A stretch of DNA of 64,000 bases from Lautropia sp. (GTDB taxonomy: Bacteria; Pseudomonadota; Gammaproteobacteria; Burkholderiales; Burkholderiaceae_E), in assembly GCA_030532895.1 (NCBI GenBank), contig JAUNKF010000003.1, forward strand, positions 62,001 through 126,000, in the 5' to 3' direction. Made by a program: the position numbers and the translations under genes. Each line of letters opens with the position of its first letter. Position 1 is the stretch's first letter. Below are positions 16,935 through 25,488 of this stretch, piece after piece. The notes under the pieces were generated by a model. That model saw only the letters and a list, made by a program, of their open reading frames with translations. It was not told where the DNA came from and searched no databases.

Positions 16935-18029
16935 ATGAACATGCTGACACTTACAACCCCAGACGACTGGCACCTGCACGTGCGTGATGGTGCCGCCCTG
17001 CAATCGGTGGTGGCCGCCAGTGCGCGCCAGTTCGGCCGCGCCATCATCATGCCGAACCTGCGGCCACCGGTCACCACCGTGACCGAGGCTGAAGCCTATC
17101 GCGCTCGGATCACGGCTGCCTTGGCAGGGGCCGTGGGGCGGGGTGAGCTGTCGTCCGCCCAGGCAGACAGCTTTCAGCCGCTGATGACGCTCTATCTCAC
17201 CGAGGCCACGACGGCTGAGGAGATTCGCCGCGCCGCGGCGGGTGATGTGGTGGCAGCCGTCAAGCTCTATCCGGCCGGCGCCACGACCAATTCGGATGCG
17301 GGCGTGCGTTCGATCGACAACGTGATGCCGGTGCTTGAAGCCATGGCCGACACGGGCCTGCCCTTGCTCGTGCATGGGGAAGTGGTCGACCCTGAGGTGG
17401 ATGTCTTCGACCGGGAGGCGGTGTTCATCGACCGGGTGATGGTGCCGCTGCGCACGCGCCTGCCCGAGCTGCGTGTGGTCTTCGAGCACATCACGACCCG
17501 TGAGGCAGCCGAGTACGTTCGGGGCGATACGGCGCCACCGGGCTTGCTCGGTGCCACGATCACGCCGCAGCACCTGCTCTACAACCGCAATGCGATCTTC
17601 ATGGGAGGGTTGCGGCCGCACTGGTATTGCCTGCCTGTGCTGAAGCGTGAAACCCACCGGGCTGCGCTGATCGAGGCGGCCACCAGTGGTGACCCGCGTT
17701 TCTTCCTCGGCACCGACAGCGCCCCACATGCCCGCGTGCTGAAGGAGCACGGCACGGGGTGTGCCGGTTGCTACTCGGCCCCGCATGCATTGCCGCTTTA
17801 TGCCTGGGCCTTCGAGCAGGCGGGTGCACTCGACAAGCTCGAAGCCTTTGCCAGCCTCAATGGTGCGCGCTTTCACCGGCGCGAGCCGAACCCCGGCACG
17901 ATCACGCTCGTGCGCGAAGACTGGGAGATTCCGACGACCTTGCCCTTTGCCGAGGCTGCCGAGATCGTGCCGCTGGCGGGCGGTGAGACGATCCCGTGGC
18001 GGCTGGCTGATGGCGGGCGGACGGCTTGA
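16935..18029 (+). CDS. pyrC: Dihydroorotase
   Basis: 364 residues. Metal ligands are visible: HLH (H13, H15), the carbamylated lysine in VKLYPAGATTNS (K110), H147 in VHGEV, H185 in FEHIT and D261 in GTDSAPH, which marks it as the class II PyrC type. It catalyses ring closure of carbamoyl-aspartate to dihydroorotate in pyrimidine synthesis. A TATCAT at 16923-16928 lies just before the ATG, so the message may have a very short leader. A second in-frame ATG lies at 16941. Confidence 0.95.
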   Translation: MNMLTLTTPDDWHLHVRDGAALQSVVAASARQFGRAIIMPNLRPPVTTVTEAEAYRARITAALAGAVGRGELSSAQADSFQPLMTLYLTEATTAEEIRRAAAGDVVAAVKLYPAGATTNSDAGVRSIDNVMPVLEAMADTGLPLLVHGEVVDPEVDVFDREAVFIDRVMVPLRTRLPELRVVFEHITTREAAEYVRGDTAPPGLLGATITPQHLLYNRNAIFMGGLRPHWYCLPVLKRETHRAALIEAATSGDPRFFLGTDSAPHARVLKEHGTGCAGCYSAPHALPLYAWAFEQAGALDKLEAFASLNGARFHRREPNPGTITLVREDWEIPTTLPFAEAAEIVPLAGGETIPWRLADGGRTA

Positions 18030-18305
18030 GGCGTTCACTCGCCTGCCGTTGGGAAGCTGTTCATGTAAAAGTCGGCCTTGCTTTGATACATGGTCGTCAC
18101 ATCGACTGGCGGCAGGACAGAAATCTATATACTTCGGGCGTTCATTGTGAAGATGGCGTGAAGGTTTCACCGCCGTCGAGGCAGTGACGAGGCTCATCCG
18201 GCCCGGCTCGTCTGGTAGCGGGATGGCTTTCCAAGCACAAACCAGCCGCAAAGATCCGGGCGCAGACCCATCCACGCGGCGCTCAGTTTTCACAGGAGAA
18301 ATCCC

Positions 18306-18464
18306 ATGACCAAGTACTTCAGCGCTGTTTTGGCCGCCGCCTGTTTCGCCCTGGCTGGTTGCAACACGATGGCCGGCCTCGGCGACGACATCAAGGCTGG
18401 CGGTGAGAAGATCACCGGCACGAGCGAAAAGGCCAAGGACGCCATGAGCAGCTCCAAGGAGTAA
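18306..18464 (+). CDS. Entericidin A/B family small lipoprotein
   Basis: 52 residues: MTKYFSAVLAAACFALAGC is a signal peptide with lipobox LAGC (Cys19), followed by NTMAGLGDDIKAGGEKI and a Lys/Ala/Ser-rich amphipathic helix. This is the entericidin (EcnA/EcnB) pattern. AGGAGA at 18294-18299 precedes the ATG. Entericidins are small cell-envelope lipoproteins linked to a bacteriolytic antidote/toxin pair in enterobacteria; the role here is unproven. A paralogue follows 255 bases downstream. Confidence 0.85.
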   Translation: MTKYFSAVLAAACFALAGCNTMAGLGDDIKAGGEKITGTSEKAKDAMSSSKE

Positions 18465-18477
18465 ATCCTTGCCTTTG

Positions 18478-18500
18478 GCACCTGCCCGGAAGGCAGGTGC
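18478..18500 (+). terminator. Stem-loop after first entericidin gene
   Basis: GCACCTGCC (18478-18486), 5-base loop, GGCAGGTGC (18492-18500). A perfect 9-base stem without a T-tract. Confidence 0.45.
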
Positions 18501-18511
18501 TGATCTGGATG

Positions 18512-18543
18512 ATGCGGCCCCTCGTGGGCCGCATTGTCGTTTG
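18512..18543 (+). terminator. Rho-independent terminator-like hairpin
   Basis: ATGCGGCCC (18512-18520), CTCGT loop, GGGCCGCAT (18526-18534), followed by a T-rich TGTCGTTT. The second of two hairpins in tandem downstream of the small lipoprotein gene. Confidence 0.6.
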
Positions 18544-18648
18544 GGGCTGGCCCTTTCAGCACCGCTCAGATCTCCGGCCTGCAGGCCGGGCAGGGTGTCA
18601 ACACAGTTTTGGCCCGGCTGCATGGATGCTGGGGGCGGGTGTAAGGTT

Positions 18649-18677
18649 TTTACAACGGTGACGCGTGGGCCTATCCA
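18649..18677 (+). promoter_or_regulatory. Candidate promoter for second entericidin-like gene
   Basis: TTTACA (18649-18654), 17-base spacer, TATCCA (18672-18677), about 40 bases before the start codon. It indicates independent transcription from the first copy. Confidence 0.4.
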
Positions 18678-18719
18678 TACTGGGTGATCCTGTTTTTCAA
18701 CCTGATGGAGGATCACCTC

Positions 18720-19088
18720 ATGATCAAGTACCTGAGCACGGCCGTCGTGGCGGCTTCTTTCGCGCTGGCCGGTTGCAACACGATGTCCGGCATGCAGGAC
18801 GACCTGAAGAAAGGCGGCGAGAAGCTGGGCATCGGCGGCAAGGACAAGACCGAGCAGACGATGCCGGCGGCCGACCCGGCCCCCATGCCGGGTGATGCCG
18901 GCACGATGGTCGATCCGAACACCGGCATGCCGGCCGACGCTGGCCAGGGCACGTCGATGGAAGGTCATGGCATGGATGGTCATGATGCTCACACCGGTCA
19001 CATGGGCCATGAGCCGGCCGCTCAGCCCGCCGAGTCCGAGTCGATGATGGACAAGGCGAAGAACAAGGCCAAGGAGTGGATGAAGTAA
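18720..19088 (+). CDS. Entericidin-like lipoprotein with His/Met-rich extension
   Basis: 122 residues from the ATG at 18720 (GGAGG at 18707-18711). The N-terminus parallels the preceding small lipoprotein (IKYLSTAVVAASFALAGCNT, then a DDLKKGGEKLG segment). An added tail rich in Met, Pro, Asp, then EGHGMDGHDAHTGHMGHE and a basic Lys-rich end follows. The His/Met cluster looks able to bind copper or another soft metal (inference). Lipidation at Cys19 is expected. The paralogy to the upstream gene is visible directly. Confidence 0.75.
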   Translation: MIKYLSTAVVAASFALAGCNTMSGMQDDLKKGGEKLGIGGKDKTEQTMPAADPAPMPGDAGTMVDPNTGMPADAGQGTSMEGHGMDGHDAHTGHMGHEPAAQPAESESMMDKAKNKAKEWMK

Positions 19089-19221
19089 CGCCGCTTGTTG
19101 ACCTTGGCGCCAGCCCTTCCGGGCGCGCAGCACGGTTCGTATCCCTCGCATGCCGGGGGATCGGCCGGCCTTACGACGTTTTTTCTGCGGACGTTTTCTC
19201 TGCGTGTTTTCCCGCGACCTC

Positions 19222-19251
19222 TTTACAAGAATAAATAAGAATATCTATCAT
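19222..19251 (+). promoter_or_regulatory. Promoter with Fur-box-like sequence for heme locus
   Basis: TTTACA (19222-19227), 18-base spacer, TATCAT (19246-19251) in an AT-rich patch. Positions 19236-19250 (TAAGAATATCTATCA) match 11 of 15 bases of the 7-1-7 Fur consensus and overlap the -10, as expected for iron repression. Inferred from sequence match. Confidence 0.5.
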
Positions 19252-19287
19252 TGCCTGAATCTTTTTTAGACAGCCAACTTCCTGGTC

Positions 19288-21411
19288 ATGAGGCGTATCA
19301 GACACCTGCTTTGCATCCCTGTTGCCAAGGCGTATCCGGTACGGCAGTGTCGTGGTGGTTCGGGTGGCGGGGTCGTGTCAGGGCCGTGGCGGGAGAGCCG
19401 CTTTCGTGGGCGGTTGTCATCGGCGTTGTTAGGGCTGTGCGTCGGCTTGACCGGGCTGGTTCAGGTGGCCCAGGCTGCCCAGCCGCAGACTCGTCAGCTT
19501 GGCGACATCGTCGTCACGGGCACCCGCTCGGAAAAGCAGCGGGCAGATGCCCCCGTGCGAACCGAAGTGGTTGACCAGGCCGAGATCAGGGCCACGGGGG
19601 CCCGCACGCTGAAGGAGGCGCTGGCCAATCTGCCCGGCGTGCAGTTGCAGGAGCTGCACGGCAAATCGGGTTATCAGCTCGTGATGCAGGGCTTTGGCAG
19701 CGATCAGGTGCTGGTGCTGATCGATGGGCTGCCGATCTCGGCCAGCACCAGCTCTTCGGTCGATCTGAGCCAGTATCTGCTCAGCGATGTGGAACGGATC
19801 GAGGTCGTCAAAGGGGCGTCGTCGGCGCAGTATGGCAGCTCGGCGATGGGGGGCGTCATCAACGTCATCACACGCACGCCCGATGAAGGCTTGCACGGTG
19901 GTGTGCAGCTGGGTGTGGGAAGCCGCGGCAAGCAGAACGATTCCGGCAAACGGGTGGATGATGCGCTCAAGCAGCTGCAGCTCGAACTGGAGGGCGGCGG
20001 CGAGCACCTGCGGGGGCGCGTGTCGCTGGAGCGCCTGGATGATGACGGCTTTGGTAAAGACCCTGCTGCCTGGGCACGTCAGGGCGACCGCATCCGGCGC
20101 CAGCAGGCCACAGGCCGCGTGTGGTGGCGCCCGGTGATCGGCAGCGAATGGACGCTGGCCCTGAGCCAGTACAGTGAAGACGATGTGCAGCGCTTCAGCC
20201 GCTTTTTTCCGCCGGTGCATGTGCCCCAGCGAAAGACCGAGGCCATCGACCGGGATCGCCTGGTGATGCACGGCCGCCAGCAGCTTGATCATGGTTCGGT
20301 CGTGCATCTCAGCGGCGTGCATGAGCGTTATGACACGGGCAGCCAGACCTTCTCGAACGGGCTGCAGGTCATCGATCGCGTGTCGCGCCAGCGGATGAAC
20401 CATCTGAGCTTGCAATGGGATTTGCCGCCGCTCGCCGGACAGATGTGGCAGTGGGGGGGCGACTTGCATCAGGAACGCCTCTCGCAGCGCCAGAATGGCG
20501 TCTCCGAACTGACCGGGGGCGATGAGGCGCGGCGCAGCAGCCGCGAGCTGTTCCTGCAGGGCGATGTGTTCCTGACGCCGCAGTGGGAGCTGCTGCTCGG
20601 CGTGCGCTGGCAGTATGATTCGGATTTCGGTTTTCATTGGGCGCCGAAGCTGGCCGTCAGTGGCCGTGTGTATGAGGCAGGCACGCGCAGCATCACGCTG
20701 CGGGCCAGCGCCGGTCAGGGCTATCGGGTGCCGAACCTGAAGGAGCGGCATTACCTCTTCGATCACAGTGCCTTGGGCTACAAGGTGACGGGCAGTCCCG
20801 GTTTGCGGCCTGAGTCGTCCAACAGCCTGCAGCTGGGGGCCGTGCTGGCCTTGTGGCCGGGCTGGACGGTGGATGTCAACGCCTACTACAACCGCGTGAA
20901 GGATCTGATCCAGGTGGATCGGGGCAAGGCCCGTGTGGATGGTGGTGTGGCTTCCTATGGCTATGAGAACGTGGCGCGGGCGCGCACGAAAGGGCTGGAG
21001 ACGGAGTTGATCTGGTCGCCCTCCTCGGCCTGGCGGCTGAACGGCGCGCTCACCTTCGGCAAAACCCGCGATCTGACCTCGGGAACTGAGCTGACGCGGC
21101 GGCCCGAGCGAATTGCCCGGCTGGGCGTCGATTGGCGCCCGCTTGCCCACACGGCCCTCACGATGCGCCTGCGCCACCAGAGCAGCGAGCTGGTCGATTC
21201 GGCGCAGGGCTTGCGCTCGGATGCCTGGACGACGGTGGATCTGGGGTTTCGGCAGCAGTTGGCGCAGGGGCTGACGGGCTTTTTGAAGATCGACAACGTG
21301 TTCAACGAGCAGCGCAACTTCGATGAGGATCACCAGTTTGGCCCGTTGTCGGGCAGGCTGGTGATGATCGGGCTGCGCTATGGCTTTGGGAACCGGTCGG
21401 ATTTTGAGTGA
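19288..21411 (+). CDS. TonB-dependent heme/hemoglobin receptor
   Basis: 707 residues from the ATG at 19288. An alternative GTG at 19375 gives a tighter signal peptide (SSALLGLCVGLTGLVQVAQA) with a G-rich element before it. A TonB-box-like stretch LGDIVVTGTR is followed by the plug domain (to about 190: LIDGLPISAS, VERIEVVKGASSAQYGSSAM) and a 22-strand barrel ending in aromatic/acidic residues. GYRVPNLKE resembles the FRAP box of heme receptors. It is first gene of a set containing HmuY-like, HmuS, HmuT, HmuU and HmuV proteins, so heme or hemoprotein is the expected ligand. Confidence 0.85.
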   Translation: MRRIRHLLCIPVAKAYPVRQCRGGSGGGVVSGPWRESRFRGRLSSALLGLCVGLTGLVQVAQAAQPQTRQLGDIVVTGTRSEKQRADAPVRTEVVDQAEIRATGARTLKEALANLPGVQLQELHGKSGYQLVMQGFGSDQVLVLIDGLPISASTSSSVDLSQYLLSDVERIEVVKGASSAQYGSSAMGGVINVITRTPDEGLHGGVQLGVGSRGKQNDSGKRVDDALKQLQLELEGGGEHLRGRVSLERLDDDGFGKDPAAWARQGDRIRRQQATGRVWWRPVIGSEWTLALSQYSEDDVQRFSRFFPPVHVPQRKTEAIDRDRLVMHGRQQLDHGSVVHLSGVHERYDTGSQTFSNGLQVIDRVSRQRMNHLSLQWDLPPLAGQMWQWGGDLHQERLSQRQNGVSELTGGDEARRSSRELFLQGDVFLTPQWELLLGVRWQYDSDFGFHWAPKLAVSGRVYEAGTRSITLRASAGQGYRVPNLKERHYLFDHSALGYKVTGSPGLRPESSNSLQLGAVLALWPGWTVDVNAYYNRVKDLIQVDRGKARVDGGVASYGYENVARARTKGLETELIWSPSSAWRLNGALTFGKTRDLTSGTELTRRPERIARLGVDWRPLAHTALTMRLRHQSSELVDSAQGLRSDAWTTVDLGFRQQLAQGLTGFLKIDNVFNEQRNFDEDHQFGPLSGRLVMIGLRYGFGNRSDFE

Positions 21412-21467
21412 GAGCGCTGTCGTTTGAGATGTCATTGATCACGTGTGATCGAGTCAAAGGAAAGAAG

Positions 21468-22823
21468 ATGAAACGAACGAGCAAATGGGTGTTGGGTGGT
21501 GGCCTGCTGGCCTTGGCTTTGGTGGGGTGTGGTGGCGGAGGCGGTGGTTCGTCCACGCCCGGCAGTCAGCCGAACGCTGGTTCAGGTGGCACCGGGGGCA
21601 GCAATGCCTCGGGCGGGGCTGGGGGGAGCGGCGCCAGCCAGACGCCGGCGCCACTTGCCAGCCAGTTCACCCGGAAAGCCACCTGGCGCGTCACGCTGCC
21701 CGCAGAAGGCGCCTCGGTCTGCTATGACTTCGATGCGGCGGCCGACGTGGCGGATTGCAGCGGCACGGCCTGGGACATCAAGCTGACGCCCAATCAGCGT
21801 GGCACGACGATGGCCACCAACAGCGGCACGGGCGGGCCGGGCATGGCTGGCGTCTATGCCGGCGCGGGCATCGAGCTGTTGCCGTGGGCCGAGTTGCAGG
21901 GCTGGCTCAGTGGGGCGCATGATCCGAAGACCGGGGAGATCCTGCAGCGGCAGATTTATTTCCCGGATTCTTCCTCGGGGGCATTTGGCGGTTCCAATGA
22001 GATCGGCTCGTCGGCTTTTGAATATGGCTTGGGGGGGGAGAACGATCACCGTTTGTATCCAACCTACCGCACCTACCTCATCACGACCGACAGCGGCAGC
22101 ACCAACGCCGTCGGCACGGCCGAATCGCCGGTCTTTGCGCTGCAGCTGATCAGCTATTACGGGGGCGCCAGTGGCACGGTTTCGGGCCATCCCAAATTCC
22201 GCTGGATCGATCGGCGCGAGCCGGGTAACGTCCGGGAGGCCAGCGTCGATGCCAGCAAGGGTTGGGTGTATTTCAATCTGATCACTGGCACCGAAACGGC
22301 TGAAAACGGCACCTGGCACATTGCTTTCAACCGCTATCGCGCCCAGTTGAATGGCGGTAGGGCTGGCACCGGCAAGGTGGCGGGTGTGGTTGGCCTGACA
22401 CCGGCCGGCCTCTTCGTCGAAGGCGAACCTCACACACCGAATGCCGAGGCACTGATGAAAGCCACCCCCGAGGCGTATCTGGCCGACCTGACCGCGGCCT
22501 CATTGCCCGAGACGGCGCGCATGTGGCTCACCGATGGCCCCAGCTCGCGGCTGATGCCGCCCTCGAAGCGAGCCGCCGATGGCAGCTTTGATTTTGGCTG
22601 GTATCGTTATTATCCGACGGCCGAGCTGGCCGCCGCTGCCGGCTTGCCGGCTACGGCCCACACGCTGGGCGCGGTGGCCGACAAGGGCGTGATGATGCGT
22701 AGCGCTGAAGGCAACAGCTATGCCCGCGTGCATCTGGCCAAGATCGAATACGCCGATCCGGCCAATGCCCGTTCACCACAAACCTGGACGTTCGAGTTCG
22801 AGGTTCAACCGGCCTCGAAGTGA
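21468..22823 (+). CDS. HmuY-family heme-binding lipoprotein, apparently two-module
   Basis: 451 residues from the ATG at 21468 (AAAGGAAAG upstream). Signal peptide with lipobox LVGC (Cys21), a long Gly/Ser-rich linker (22-60), then two regions with similar lay-out. The first holds AWDIKL, RTYLITTD and ALQLISYYGGASG. The second holds TWHIAFNRYRAQLNGG, VMMRSAEGNSYARVHLAKIE and WTFEFEVQP. The second half matches the HmuY pattern well. HmuY hemophores take heme from host proteins and pass it to the TonB receptor encoded upstream (57 bases away). A G8 run lies at 22031-22038. The heme ligands cannot be assigned by eye. Confidence 0.75.
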   Translation: MKRTSKWVLGGGLLALALVGCGGGGGGSSTPGSQPNAGSGGTGGSNASGGAGGSGASQTPAPLASQFTRKATWRVTLPAEGASVCYDFDAAADVADCSGTAWDIKLTPNQRGTTMATNSGTGGPGMAGVYAGAGIELLPWAELQGWLSGAHDPKTGEILQRQIYFPDSSSGAFGGSNEIGSSAFEYGLGGENDHRLYPTYRTYLITTDSGSTNAVGTAESPVFALQLISYYGGASGTVSGHPKFRWIDRREPGNVREASVDASKGWVYFNLITGTETAENGTWHIAFNRYRAQLNGGRAGTGKVAGVVGLTPAGLFVEGEPHTPNAEALMKATPEAYLADLTAASLPETARMWLTDGPSSRLMPPSKRAADGSFDFGWYRYYPTAELAAAAGLPATAHTLGAVADKGVMMRSAEGNSYARVHLAKIEYADPANARSPQTWTFEFEVQPASK

Positions 22824-22836
22824 TCAGGAGGGGCGG

Positions 22837-23328
22837 ATGTCGTTGATGCCCTTGGGGAGGGAACCCTGGCTTTTCCTCGGTGTGGTGCTTGCCGTGGTGG
22901 CAGGGCTTCCCTGTCTTGTGGCACGGGTCAAAGGGGTATCTCTGGGTAAGGGCAAAATCGTGCTGGCTGTGCTTTGCTGCCTGATCACGCTGGCGCATGT
23001 TGGCATGTTTTCAAGACGCTCCTTGTCTCTGGATGGGGAGCGCTTGCTGATCAAAACCACGCTTTATACCCAGCAAGTACCTTTGTCCGACATCGCCCGT
23101 ATAGACTTGCACGATGCCTGTCAGCCCGAGTTGACGATTCAGGTCAATGGCGTGGGTGGTCCTGGCATCAAATCCGGCTGGTACAGGCAGGGCCAGCAAA
23201 AGTACTTCGTTGATATCGTCAGGCAAGCAAACATCTGCATCATCAGACGTGGCACGCCGGATATCGTGGCTTTGGAAGTGTCCGATCCGGTTCGGTTGAA
23301 GCGTGAGCTTTTGCCACCAGAACTTTAG
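22837..23328 (+). CDS. Two-TM membrane protein with bacterial PH-like domain
   Basis: 163 residues from the ATG at 22837 (AGGAGG at 22827-22832). Two hydrophobic helices (about 11-30 and 41-58) are followed by a soluble domain beginning SLDGERLLIKTTLYTQQVPL, the pattern of bacterial PH domains that follow a TM pair. It lies 13 bases after the HmuY-like gene and so is in the same operon. A role in heme uptake is suggested only by position. Confidence 0.6.
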   Translation: MSLMPLGREPWLFLGVVLAVVAGLPCLVARVKGVSLGKGKIVLAVLCCLITLAHVGMFSRRSLSLDGERLLIKTTLYTQQVPLSDIARIDLHDACQPELTIQVNGVGGPGIKSGWYRQGQQKYFVDIVRQANICIIRRGTPDIVALEVSDPVRLKRELLPPEL

Positions 23329-23473
23329 TGCGTGTTATGCACTGATTCGTCCCCGCGAAAGCCCATCTGGCTAGAACTAGCTCCAACGTTTGCCTTAAAG
23401 CTGAGCCAGAGAAGGCGGGGCGGCCACTGAGGCACGAATCGATCAGGACATAAAAAAGGAACATATCACCATC

Positions 23474-24529
23474 ATGGACAGCACGGCACAGCAGGATTTG
23501 CGGCAACGTCATCAGGCACTGGTGGCCGAGACGCCCAATGTTCGGATTCGTGAGCGGGCCAAGCGCCTGGGCGTGCCCGAGGCGGCGTTGGTGGCGCTCA
23601 ACCTCGGCGTCACCGCCAAATGCTTGCGTTGTGTGCCCGCCGAGCTTTTTCCGAAGCTGGGCGGGTTGGGTCGCATCATGTGCCTCACGCGCAATGCCGC
23701 CTGCGTGCACGAGCGATATGGGCAGTTCGAGGATGTGCAGGTCAGCCCCAAGATGGGGCTGGTGCTGGGGCCGGACATCGATCTGCGGCTTTTCTTCGAT
23801 CATTGGGCTTCGGCCTGGGTGGTGGAGGATGGCGGGCGCCAGAGCTTGCAGTTTTTTGACAGGTTTGGTGATGCCGTCCACAAGATCTTCCGCACCGATC
23901 AGACGGATGGGGCTGCCTGGGAGGCGCTGGTGGCCGAGTTTGCCGAGCGTGATGAGGTGGCGGTGCAGATGCCCGCTTTTGAGCCATCACCGCCGGTGGT
24001 TTCGGATCATGGTGAGGTGTTGGGCGCCGATCAGCAGAAGGAACTGCGTGACACCTGGCTGGCGATGACCGACCCGCATCAGTTTTTCCCGATGCTGCAA
24101 AAGCTGAAGCTGAGCCGCATCACCGCCATCCGCAATGCGGGCCATGATCTGGCGCAGCAGGTGCCGGCCGACACGGCCGAGACCGTGCTGAATGCCGTCT
24201 CGGCCAGCGGTTTGCCGATCATGGTTTTCGTGGGCAGCCGTGGCACGGTGCAGATTCATGGTGGCCGGGTCGAGAAGCTGATGCGCACCGGCCCGTGGTT
24301 CAACGTGCTCGATCCTGCTTTCAACCTGCACCTCGACACGACCGCCATTGCCTCGGCCTGGATCGTGCACAAGCCTACCGATGATGGTCCCGTGACCTCG
24401 TTGGAGCTGTTCGCCGATAATGGCGACCTGATCGCCCAGTTCTTTGGTCTGCGCAAACCGGGTAACCCGGAGCTGGCCGACTGGCGCGCACTGATGGTGA
24501 AGCAATGTTCGGAGCCTTTGCATGATTGA
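23474..24529 (+). CDS. hmuS: Hemin-degrading factor/heme chaperone HmuS (ChuX/HemS family)
   Basis: 351 residues. Two HemS/ChuS-like repeats are seen: the first around AKRLGVPEAALVALN to residue 165, the second from residue 190 with MVFVGSRGTVQIHGG and GPWFNVLDPAFNLHLD, the conserved heme-pocket segment. It binds imported heme in the cytoplasm and breaks it down or passes it on. There are 145 bases after the previous gene, and it overlaps hmuT by 8 bases, indicating coupling. The gene symbol follows the Hmu nomenclature of the cluster. Confidence 0.9.
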   Translation: MDSTAQQDLRQRHQALVAETPNVRIRERAKRLGVPEAALVALNLGVTAKCLRCVPAELFPKLGGLGRIMCLTRNAACVHERYGQFEDVQVSPKMGLVLGPDIDLRLFFDHWASAWVVEDGGRQSLQFFDRFGDAVHKIFRTDQTDGAAWEALVAEFAERDEVAVQMPAFEPSPPVVSDHGEVLGADQQKELRDTWLAMTDPHQFFPMLQKLKLSRITAIRNAGHDLAQQVPADTAETVLNAVSASGLPIMVFVGSRGTVQIHGGRVEKLMRTGPWFNVLDPAFNLHLDTTAIASAWIVHKPTDDGPVTSLELFADNGDLIAQFFGLRKPGNPELADWRALMVKQCSEPLHD

Positions 24530-25448
24530 CGATACCCCGGCCGGCCGACGCGCCTGGCTCAGACGAAGTGGCATGCTGTTGATGGGCGCGGGCCTCGGCT
24601 CGACGTCGGGGGCGGGGCTGGGGGTGATGGCGAGCCTTGGGCTGCCATCGCCGGCGTGGGCCGACACGGCGGGAGGGAAGGCTGCCCAACGCATCGTCTC
24701 GATGGGCGGCACGCTGACCGAGATCGTTTTCGCATTGGGCCAGGGCCATCGTGTGGTGGGGGTGGATGCCTCCAGCCTCTATCCGCCCGAGGCCGGCAAG
24801 TTGCCGCAGGTGGGTTATTTCCGGCAGTTTTCGGTGGAAGGGGTGGCGTCGCTGAAGCCGGATCTGGTCATTGCACCCACCGAGGCCGGGCCGGCCCAGG
24901 CGGTAGCGGGTTTGAAGGGGCTGGGCGTTCCTGTCAAGCAGTTTGAGCTGAAGCACTCGCTTGCCGAGCTGAATGCGCGAATCGATGATCTGGCCATGCT
25001 CTTGGGCGTGCCGGATCAGGGGCAGGCGCTGAAGGCGCGCATCGCGGCGCAGGTTGAAGCGGCCACGGCCACCCCGGCCAAGGCGCGTGTGCTGGTGCTC
25101 TCCAGCCATGCCGGCAAGCTTCAAGCCGCCGGCCGTGATACGGCCATTGATGCGCAGCTGAAGATGCTCGGCGCCGAGAACCTGATGGCCGCCAGCCACA
25201 GCGCCTACAAGCCTGTCTCAGGCGAAGCGGTGGCGGCGCTTCGCCCGGACGTGATCATCACCTCGCCGCTGTCGCTCGCACAGGGCGGGCTGGACGCTTT
25301 CCGCACCCAGCCGGGCATCGCCGTCACGCCGGCCGCCAAAAACAAACGCATCATCGTGCTGGATGATCTCCTGATGCTGGGCTTTGGCCCACGGGTGGGC
25401 GAAGGTTTGGCGCAGCTGGCGGCTGGTCTGAAAGAGAAAGAGCGGTAG
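24522..25448 (+). CDS. hmuT: Heme ABC transporter substrate-binding protein
   Basis: 308 residues. The N-terminus has two arginine pairs (GRRAWLRRSGMLLMGAG) before a long hydrophobic stretch ending AWA, so Tat export is possible. The periplasmic-binding-protein class III fold starts RIVSMGGTLTEIVFALG and contains VVGVDASSLYP. It carries heme through the periplasm to HmuUV. The start overlaps the end of hmuS. The next gene is an unrelated antitoxin-like ORF, not hmuU. Confidence 0.9.
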   Translation: MIDDTPAGRRAWLRRSGMLLMGAGLGSTSGAGLGVMASLGLPSPAWADTAGGKAAQRIVSMGGTLTEIVFALGQGHRVVGVDASSLYPPEAGKLPQVGYFRQFSVEGVASLKPDLVIAPTEAGPAQAVAGLKGLGVPVKQFELKHSLAELNARIDDLAMLLGVPDQGQALKARIAAQVEAATATPAKARVLVLSSHAGKLQAAGRDTAIDAQLKMLGAENLMAASHSAYKPVSGEAVAALRPDVIITSPLSLAQGGLDAFRTQPGIAVTPAAKNKRIIVLDDLLMLGFGPRVGEGLAQLAAGLKEKER

Positions 25449-25488
25449 TCGCCGTTTGTATGGCGCATGAGATCGCAAAGAGGCAAAG

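Noticed and set aside
16572-19151. 859-codon open frame antisense to pyrC and both entericidin genes
   Set aside because: It spans several well-supported genes and intergenic hairpins and has no family similarity.
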